NCBI GenBank assembly: GCA_038030265.1
Contig: CM075943.1
Location: 24,118,001 to 24,182,000 of the forward strand
Origin: Corythucha ciliata
Taxonomy: Eukaryota > Arthropoda > Insecta > Hemiptera > Tingidae
Length of the DNA: 64,000 nucleotides
Direction: 5' to 3'
Below the pieces are notes generated by a model that was not told where the DNA came from, ran no database searches, and worked only from the letters and a program-made list of their open reading frames with translations. The translations under genes and the position numbers were made by a program. Positions 56,742 to 64,000 of this stretch are shown here, piece by piece; the first letter of the stretch is position 1, and each line of letters begins with the position of its first letter.

Positions 56742-58549
56742 AATCAGTCAAAGGTTTCCCCCTGCTCTGGTGTTTGGTCATAGAGGGGCTCATACGAGTT
56801 TTGGAGAGAGAGGGTATTTATTGCCAGTTCTTTGCGGATGATGGGGTGACATTGGTGAGGGGGAAGGACTTGAGCATCTTGTGCGGTCTCATGAATCAGG
56901 CTGTTCACGTAATGAATAACTGGTGTGCAGGCAGAGGACTTGTGGTAAACCCAGAAAAAGCCTAGCTTATACTCTAAAGAAGAAGAGGAGCTTGGCAGGG
57001 TGGGGGCCAATTAAGATGAATGGAAGAGAAATAGAAAGGGTGACAGAAGCTAAATATTTGAGGGTGACCCTGAACGGTAAACTGTCGTGGAGAACCCACG
57101 TGGACAATGTGTCTAAACGAGCGGTAAGGACATTTCATCAATGTACGCGAGTAGTGGGGAGTACCTGGGCCTTAACCCCTCAACGGATGCTGTGGTTATA
57201 CACAGGTATAATTAGGTCCAGATTATTGTATGGCGCTTTGGCTTGGTGGAAAGCGGTGGAGTGGTCCTGGGGGCTGGAGTTGCTCGGCAGGGTCCAGTGT
57301 CTGGCCTGTCTAGCGACTCTGGGGGCCTTCAGGACGACTCCAACGGCAGCAATGAAAATGTTGCTTCGGCTGCGACCCCTATATTTAGAGGTCAGGATGC
57401 GCGCAATGGAAACATGTTATGGGTTGCAAGTCCATGGGAAATGGGCGGTTAGGGAGAGAGAATTGGGACACAGGGAAGTAGCGACGGAGCTCACAAAACC
57501 GCGAAGCGATTGGACTTGGAAGGAAGATACGGATTCGAGTTAGTACGAGAGAAGAATTCAGAGTGCAAGAGGGAACCATGAATTGCTTCACGGATGGGTC
57601 CAAGTTTGAATCGGGAATGACAGGATCTGGGTTCTGGATACCGGAGTTTGAAGGTGGGAATTGTAGGCCCCTAGGAAAATTGGCCACGGTTTTTCAGGCA
57701 GAGGTCGTGGCGATAAATGACTGTGTCCTGGAGCTAATTAGGAAGCATGTGAGGTTCAGGGAAGTGGTGATCTACGCGGACAGCCGCGCAGCCGTGGGGG
57801 CGGTGACCAGGCCGGTGGTGGAGTCGGCCTTGGTGGCGGACTGTCGGCGGGCCATCACAAGGCTACAGGGAATGGGTAATGAAGTGACCCTCGCGTGGAT
57901 CCCTGGACACAGGGGATACGAGGGGAATGAGAAAGCTGATGAAATGGCGAAACAGGGGGCAAATAAGGAAGTATGGGGACCTGAGCCGACTATTGCGGTC
58001 TCCAAGACTGTGGGGAGAGCCCAGATAAAGGATTGGGCGAATAGGGAGGCCGCCAGGAGTTGGAATAGCCTATCAGCCTGTCGGCAAGCGAGGGCGTGCA
58101 TTCGGGAATGGGACAGAGAGGCGACGATGTGGCTGCTATCACTAAGTAGAGGCAGCACGCGGAGAGTTGTGGGGATGTTTACAGGCCACTATGCGCTACG
58201 CAAGCAGCTCTACGTAATGGGCATGGTGGTAAACCCGATGTGTCGGGGCTGAGACTTGGAAGAGGAATCGGCTTTGCACTTTGTAGGGGAGTGTGAGAGG
58301 TATGCGGCTATTCGTTTCCGCATTTTCGGGACAGATAGCTTGCCAGGCATCACATTCTCGAGGGCCGAGGGGGTCCGAGTCCTTCAGTTTGTGAATGCCG
58401 TAGAAAGCGGTTTGCGGATCCGCATTAGGCTTTTCCGAGTCCGACCCTAAGGGCATGGCGTATGAGCCGGGAACGGCTTAAGCACTTCGGGCTCGGCTAA
58501 GCCGGGTGCGGGCCTACTGCATAATAATAATAATAAATCAGTCAAAGGT
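56742..58549 (+). mobile_element. 5'-truncated I-superfamily LINE with (TAA)n tail and 14-bp TSDs
   Basis: AATCAGTCAAAGGT occurs at 56742-56755 and again at 58536-58549. The body (56756-58535) begins abruptly inside the RT domain and ends in an ATAATAATAATAATAA tail. TAA-repeat tails rather than poly(A), together with an RNase H domain, are typical of the I group of LINEs. Perfect duplications indicate a fairly recent insertion, although the frame is already broken. Confidence 0.94.
56757..58450 (+). pseudogene. I-type LINE polyprotein, C-terminal part: RT end, RNase H, zinc-finger-like tail
   Basis: The frame starts in RT (SPLLWCLVIEG) and reaches the catalytic FFADDG box near 56829-56846, then NPEKA and a stop at 56963. 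A shifted frame continues (ERVTEAKYLRVTLNGKLSWR, GIIRSRLLYGALAWWK, then an ACLATLGAFRTTPTAAM block) to a stop at 57541. From 57563 a well-kept RNase H domain follows: CFTDGSK, FQAEVVAI, IYADSRAA, AWIPGHRG and NEKADEMA. All four acidic catalytic residues are present. After a TGA near 58250 the tail ALHFVGECERYAAIRFRIFG follows, the usual Cys/His region at the end of such LINEs. The break pattern is two frame changes and one stop. The 5' part is absent by truncation. Confidence 0.93.
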
Positions 58550-58850
58550 AGAGGCCGGTTGCAGAATGACAAGATTGGGCTGTGAACCACGTTTTGGGTT
58601 ATTTCTGGAGGCTATTCAACAGTATACTTTTGATAGAAAATGGCCAATTGGTTATTAGCTTTCCACGAATGATTTTATTCAGTATAGCTTTTGAATATTC
58701 GAAGTGGGCGGGCCTCGGAGTCTGAGAAAGGCCTTGTCCTTGACCTAAGCGGTCCTCGACTGACCACTCCGAAGTCAAGAGAATCGTCTTAAATCTTAAA
58801 CAAACGAAGAAGTTATTATGCACTGCCATTTCTAGTCACTTGATGGTGCT
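58550..58850 (+). repeat. unclassified interspersed repeat, copy 2 (right part)
   Basis: Matches 42868-43260 in order and orientation: AACCACGTTTTGGGTTATTTC here, then GGCCTTGTCCTTGACC, then GAGAATCG and CACTGCCATTTCTAGTCAC. The LINE at 56756-58535 interrupts it near its left side. Confidence 0.5.
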
Positions 58851-59267
58851 TGGGGGAGAAGAGATGCATTTCTCGTCGAAACAATAACGGATGTGCATAT
58901 GAATGGCGTACAGCTCAAATCGGGTAACCTTTAGAAAATGAACCTATAACAATTTTCAATCGAGCCGTTTAAGTGACAACCTGTTAACCCCCCCCCCTGC
59001 CCCCTTACAACTGATCGTCCGTGACGAAATTGTAAAACATGCTCTCGAGGATCGGTAAACCCCTTTTGCGCCAATCCTCAAAGTAATAAAAGTAAAGCAT
59101 ACGCTTTTGCGCCATAAAATGGTGCTCTTTGCGCCAAAGCGAGCCAACTCGTGAATCGCCCTAATCCGCCAAAGTGAAAAGTGTTCCTCGTATTATATCA
59201 ACTCGTATTGAGTGGAACATCACAACGACTTTGTATCGAGCAGATATTTACTGGCGTCGTGGCTGAG

Positions 59268-59503
59268 GTAAGTGAACTGTAATGTTTGTATACACAGATG
59301 TTGGTTTGTTCAACCTTTGGATTGCCTTGTACAAGATATCGACCTTGGGTTGAGCAGTAACACTCATGCCTTCAGTTGAACTGGGTCGCGATACACAAAA
59401 TTGTTGAAACTAACCGTGGTGTTCCGTGTATCGTGTTGGAAAATTTCTAATTTCGACGGTACGGCAAAGTTACGTGGAGGTGTAAAGTAAAGTCGTGTGC
59501 CAG
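59268..59503 (+). other. predicted 5' UTR intron of the MULE transposase gene
   Basis: The donor GAG/GTAAGT is a perfect consensus at 59268. The acceptor GTGCCAG ends at 59503, five bases before the transposase ATG. The intron would remove the whole untranslated leader between the left subterminal boxes and the start codon. This is inferred from sequence only. Confidence 0.5.
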
Positions 59504-59507
59504 CAAA

Positions 59508-60742
59508 ATGATTACTGATTCCACTGGTTCTCACGTGTTTACGACTACGGACCTCAATCACCTGGCTGCCGACGATCGAAGTGTTGAAAGTCACATCATT
59601 AGAAACGTGCGTAAACGTAAAGCAGAAAGTGATGTACATTCTCGGCCTTCCAAGCTCATAAGAACCGAACTGTGTGCAATCGAGAACAGTATGATTGTAA
59701 GTAGAGATGTTCACAATATTCGAAAAGCGCTGTATAGAAAGAAAAGAAAACAATATCCACGATTTCCAAAAACCATCGACGAAGCAGTACATCAATGTAC
59801 TGTACTATCAGGCCACCTCGTTACAAGTGATAATGAGAAGTTCATACATGTGGTTGAGGGAAGTCACATAGTCCTTTTAACCACTGAACGTAATCTCCGC
59901 TTACTATGTAAATCTACTACAGTTCTGGCGGACGGTACTTTTCATGTTTCCCCAAGACATTTTTCACAGTTGTACACTCTTCACGCATTCGAGAACCAGC
60001 GGTACTTTCAATTGGTGTTCGGTTTTCTCCCCAACAAAAGTGAACAGTGCTACTCTGACATGTGGAATGCTCTGGTGCGTATATGCAACCAGTGTGGTTT
60101 GCACTTATCTCCTAAATACATATTACTAGACTTTGAACAGGCCGCCCATAATGCTGTTAAAACATCGTTTCCTCAAGTTGAACGTGCGCTTTTCACTTCG
60201 GACAAGCTCTTTTTCGAAAAATTCAATCATTGGGCCTCAAACAAGATTACGTCAGCAACACGACCGTTGGTAAATACTTGAAACTATTTTTTGGACTTCC
60301 GTACCTTCCGCATTATGAAGTTGAAAGCGCATTCCTCGACATTTTGCCGACTGTTCCCGCTGATTTGCGTTTATCAGATTTCCTGGAGTACGTCGCCAAA
60401 ACTTACGTTGGTCCTCGAAGTTTGTTCCCCCCAATTTTGTGGGCTAAACCACCAACGTCCGGCACACCTCGCACCACTAACGGCCCGGAATCCTACCACC
60501 GGCATTTAAAAGATCTCTTTCATGCACCTCATCCATCTGTTCACGAACTGATTGATGTATTGGTGAAGTTTCAAGCTGAAACTTACGTAAAGTTGAGAAG
60601 TGTACTGGAACCCCCCCGATACAATAAGAAGCAGGTGAAGAAAACCGAAGAATCCATAAACATCTGGAGTAGATATGCTTGTGAGGAAATGACACGAATA
60701 CAGTACATAACTCAGATGGGACTCATGAAGCAACCCGCATGA
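59508..60742 (+). pseudogene. MULE transposase, single frameshift
   Basis: This is the likely cut-and-paste transposase of the surrounding element, acting on its ends in the nucleus. The first frame (59508 to about 60184) has a basic N-terminal region (KRKAE, RKKRKQYPRF), then LADGTFHVSPRHF (first catalytic Asp, residue 142), YFQLVFGFLPNKS and ILLDFEQAA (second Asp, residue 208). At 60183-60185 the frame shifts by a net single-base loss. The downstream frame supplies CAFHFGQALFRKIQ, the conserved C..H motif of MULE domains, then GLPYLPH and TTNGPESYHRHL with the third acidic residue. It ends IQYITQMGLMKQPA at 60742. Without the shift the protein would be about 411 residues. No FLYWCH or CCHC finger is seen at the N-terminus. 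All three acidic residues survive, so only the frameshift marks it as broken; a sequencing error is an alternative. Confidence 0.9.
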
Positions 60743-61047
60743 CACAACTGCACTACGACCAGCTGATGATTTGAAACAACGACGATTTTTAGGTACCTAC
60801 CGACGAATATTTTGTAGTTTTTTTGTATTTTGTTAATATGTATTTCCTAAATTGTTAGTAGGTATGTAGGTACCTAACTGAAATTAAAATATTGCTTCAG
60901 TAGAAGTGCAATTTTGCTTTGGCGCATTTGACCACCATTCCTTCATTTTCCGTTGGCGCAAAGGAACCTATCATTTATAACGTCACTGGCGCAAAAGGGT
61001 TGCTACTTTTTGGAAATTGGCGCATTCGTCCTACAGCCCTCGAGGAT

Positions 61048-61425
61048 ATAGCTCAAAATGAAACATACTTCGTGGGTTTGGCGCATCGAAAAACAAAATC
61101 GCGGGTTTCGTTCACTTTCACATGAAAAAAATTAATTTCAGAAAACAAAATTCGCAGGGTTATTGGCTCACTCAAAAAACCAATATCACGAGGGGTTGGG
61201 TACAGAAAAAACCGCATTCCCGTAGATTTTTGAATGAATAAAACCAATTTCACGTAGGTTTGGCTCTTTTAAGAAGGCAATTTCGCAGGGTTCCGAACAA
61301 AAGAATTTTGTGGGCTTCAGGACTTGGAAATCCAAATTTGGCCTGCTCAAATGTTTAAAAGTCAGTTTTGCGTGTTTGGGCCGACATAAATTCATTTTTG
61401 TGGGATTTTCACGTTCAAGCAAGTT
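61048..61425. repeat. degenerate repeat field (CGTGGGTTTGGCKC type)
   Basis: Units such as TTCGTGGGTTTGGCGCATC, TTTCACGTAGGTTTGGCTCTTTTAAG and AATTTCGCAGGGTTC occur from about 61068 to 61400. This is the 3.2-kb family again. The MULE inserted at its left edge. Confidence 0.6.
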
Positions 61426-64000
61426 TAGTTAGGGGCCTGAAAACTGCCCCTCCCTCCCTAACTGATCGTGAGAATTGTTGAATACCCATAAGACTTGTGA
61501 GGGGGCAAAAAGGGAGAGGGCGAGAGGAAGGGTTCACGCATAGTCTGATTCTGGATAGAGGAATCGAGAAAGGGAGTCTCACTGAGATTCTGGCGTTTTT
61601 TATCCTGTTTACAGGGGGCGCATGAATTTCCCCACGAGTATGCCCATTGGAGTGGCCCTGAAGTCAAAGAAAGAGCCTCCAGCGTGTCCTGAATTTAACT
61701 AATGAACGTTTAAATAGGAGGAACCGCATTAAATAGGTTTTAACTACTTTCCACTGACTCCACCCCTGTTGTCTATGTCTCGTAAAATAAATTAGGGGTG
61801 GGTGGATTTGTTGCAAGAAAAGAACTATTACATACCAGAGGAAGAAAGTCAGAAGAATGGTTGGTGCGGAAGTGGTGGCGGGGTTAAGAAAAGGGGAGAA
61901 AAAAAGCTCGGGCTTGAATCATTGCCAACCGACAATTTTTCCGAGGAGGAGAAAAAAAAAAGTTGTGTAAAACCAGTTTTTCCTAATGGGTGAAGTACAG
62001 TGGTGGTGGGGGCTAGGGTTGAGCTTGATTTACTGACTGCGTGATAGGGTGGTGATCCATTCGTGATGTTGGCGTACACAAACCCCCGCGTCGTTCTAGG
62101 CACACAGTCGCTAATATCACTCAATTCATAGCACGATAAGGAATGAGACCGACGAGTTCCGGAGCAAATTTGTCGTCAGAGAGGAGTGAAAATTGCACGC
62201 CGTTTCAGCAGGATTCACCCATTAAGATTACTGGGGGTACAAAAAAAAAGTACAATCCTTCGGAAGTTTAAATCGTGAAAAGGATGTCTGTTCGTCCTCC
62301 TCATAAAATCGAAGAACGTGCCCCAACCACACAAACACACACTCTTCCAATCGTTTTTCCTTCAATTTTATAGTTTCACAGTAGAATGGTCAAAGAGGAA
62401 GGGTTTCGAATGTATTTAAAATCATCGATCTGATTTATAATTAGAAGTGACAGTTTTTTGAATGGAAACCGCAAGAGATAAAAGCCTGCCTAAAATCATT
62501 CCCCTCACCTCACCACACAACCAGATCCATTAAACTGGGAGTAACATGTGCGGAGGTTGATGGAGACGGGTGCGCTTTGGCCTTTTATGAGGACGACCCT
62601 GTTTTTGAGAGGGTTCTCCCCCCCCCCACACTGATACACATTAAAAGATGTCGTTAACACACATTTTATATCGCAGAACTCTATACAACCCCTTTTTTTC
62701 CCCTTTTCATCTACTTATTATAAATAACTGCCGAGGGACAAAACAGTTTGTAGAGAAGAGGCTAAATATTATGGGAGGAGGGTGTGGGAGTCTGAGTCTG
62801 AAGCTGTGTTAAGAGGCGAGAAAGTGTTAGATTATACATTTAGAGGGAAGACATTTTCATGAGATAAGGGTCGTTCAAAAAAATGAAATAAAATAACTCT
62901 ATTCACTCTGCTCGGAAAAATTTCTCTTTTATAGCGATAATTTTGACATTTTAAACTTGAAAAGAACCGCAGATAGTGGAATAGAATTGGTGTGGGACTG
63001 GGATATTTATTAAGGTTTTTATCGTGCTCTAAAATTAAGATTTAGCCTTTAAATATTTTAGCAAAGCCTAAAATGTACGACGCTCATGCTGTGTGGTTGT
63101 GACGTAATTGGTTTCGTACTGTGAGGTCGGAATTACAAGAGAAAAAACAGCAAGAATTTTAGTTTTTGCCATGAATTGATTGTTCCTATTGTTACAAAAC
63201 GGAAATTCAACCATTTTAAAGAGCTTGAACTGTGGAAAATGCTCCATTGAGCTGTATAATTAATCAAATTGGACAAAGAAGGGAGAAAATGCGTACTTAA
63301 ACAAAAAAACCGCAAAAAATACCTCTGACGCCATATTGGGAGTGTCCTCAAACTCCCCCCCCCCTTGTACTTACCACTGAGAACATCTCTCTTCGCACGT
63401 ATATATACGCGGATGATTTATACTCCAACCCCCTCCTTGACTCACATACCCAACCACAAATTACAACCCCCGGAGTCATTATTTTTTTTTTTCCATACAT
63501 CCTCCAGGCCCCTATCATAAGGGGGACCTTAAACCTCATCGTCTCTGGCCACGCCACCCTCCCACTCTTGCCCACCAAAACTCCGTAAACCTCGCCCCTT
63601 TTTGGAAGTTATCAAAGGCAACATCGCGGCCAAGTCGTATAAATCACGCAACACTTTCCCGTCACAGTTTCGAACGTCGCTAAATTTTACGCTTGGCTAC
63701 ATTTTAATTACACCTTTAATAAATATATCGGTTGACCTGAGCGGATTTGTTGAGCCGGTACCAACTTGGAGAGGTTGGGTAGAGGTGTGGTTGGGGGGAG
63801 TATTGATGAAGAGGAAGGTTTTCCGTGGTTAGCAGTGAGGAAAATCAAATATTTTTTGAGAGGTAGTTGGGTCTGTTTTCAAAGTAATTATTTGTGTGCT
63901 GTGGGTACCAAAAAAGTTGCCAGAGGAGAGGCTTGCACCAGGCGTTGAAACGTAGGGTGCCAGAAATGGGCAATGTGACGTGCCACAAAAAAAAATCGTT
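61426..64000. other. non-coding stretch, no gene seen
   Basis: Short frames only. A C run lies near 62618-62627 and another at 63356-63364. The last bases (GTGCCAGAAATGGGCAATGTGACG near 63959) loosely resemble 27569-27595, too short to call. Confidence 0.5.

Larger units (their letters stand above)
59053..61038 (+). mobile_element. MULE-type DNA transposon with subterminal GCGCCA boxes and 9-bp TSD
   Basis: CTCGAGGAT lies at 59044-59052 and again at 61039-61047, a perfect 9-bp duplication, the length typical of Mutator-like elements. Just inside each end, exactly 20 bp brings one to the end of the first GCGCC box. Left boxes (TTTTGCGCCAAT, TTTTGCGCCATA, TTTGCGCCAAAGC, ATCCGCCAAAG) fall between 59065 and 59180. 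The right side has four inverted counterparts between 60916 and 61025. Outer sequences also align as imperfect inverted repeats. The single gene inside encodes a MULE transposase. The element is about 2 kb and looks close to complete. Confidence 0.88.

Noticed and set aside
57772..58158. 128-codon minus frame
   Set aside because: It is antisense to the well-supported LINE RNase H domain.
59364..59795. 143-codon minus frame
   Set aside because: It is antisense to the start of the MULE transposase and its leader, and has no motif of its own.

Overview
This window looks like non-genic, repeat-dense nuclear DNA from an animal, most probably an arthropod. The evidence is GT-AG splice signals, LINE reverse transcriptases of jockey and I types, a copia element with a tRNA-iMet-half type primer site, MITE families and tRNA-derived sequence. 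There are no operons or bacterial gene signals. Base composition is AT-leaning, with many short pure C/G runs (8-13 nt) and long A/T runs. I could not assign a species.

Layout. 1-9.2 kb is mostly unannotatable, with a degenerate repeat field (3.2-4.96 kb) and one credible host exon (7164-7311) encoding a 5' UTR end and a signal peptide. 9.2-10.9 kb is a decayed LINE with RT and RNase H. 11.4-12.0 kb is an array of degenerate ~31-bp repeats. 15.4-17.5 kb holds a foldback MITE and a CTCGGCCGAG-rich element. 18.2-19.5 kb is a 5'-truncated jockey LINE with 14-bp target duplications. 21.7 kb has a 148-bp MITE. 22.1-25.8 kb is a copia retrotransposon with almost identical LTRs and a perfect TSD, but internally deleted and carrying a hairpin insertion. 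25.8-27.2 kb is the ~31-bp repeat family on the other strand. 27.8-29.6 kb is an 1.8-kb element with ~430-bp terminal inverted repeats around remnants of an unfamiliar ORF.

29.6-36.5 kb shows nothing convincing. 36.5-39.3 kb is a mosaic of degenerate tandem families broken by two MITEs. 42.2 kb has a tRNA-like sequence with pol III boxes. 42.5-45 kb has more repeat fields and a palindromic MITE. 50.1-51.9 kb is a 1.7-kb element with CACTGGGA termini, dense ACCGAGT/ACTCGGT motifs and a three-exon small gene that closes perfectly in frame apart from one stop. 55.4-56.1 kb is repeats. 56.7-58.5 kb is a second I-type LINE with TAA-repeat tail and 14-bp TSDs, inserted in an older repeat. 59.0-61.0 kb is a MULE-type DNA transposon with a DDE transposase (one frameshift), a probable 5' UTR intron, subterminal GCGCCA boxes on both sides and a 9-bp TSD. 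The rest is non-coding.

The features do not form a pathway. They record successive insertions into one another: LINE into older repeat, hairpin into copia, long-TIR element into a GAGCTTT array, MITEs into minisatellite-like fields. The most novel items are the 1.7-kb CACTGGGA element with its small spliced gene, the long-TIR element, and the widespread degenerate ~30-bp repeat families with a period near three DNA helical turns.
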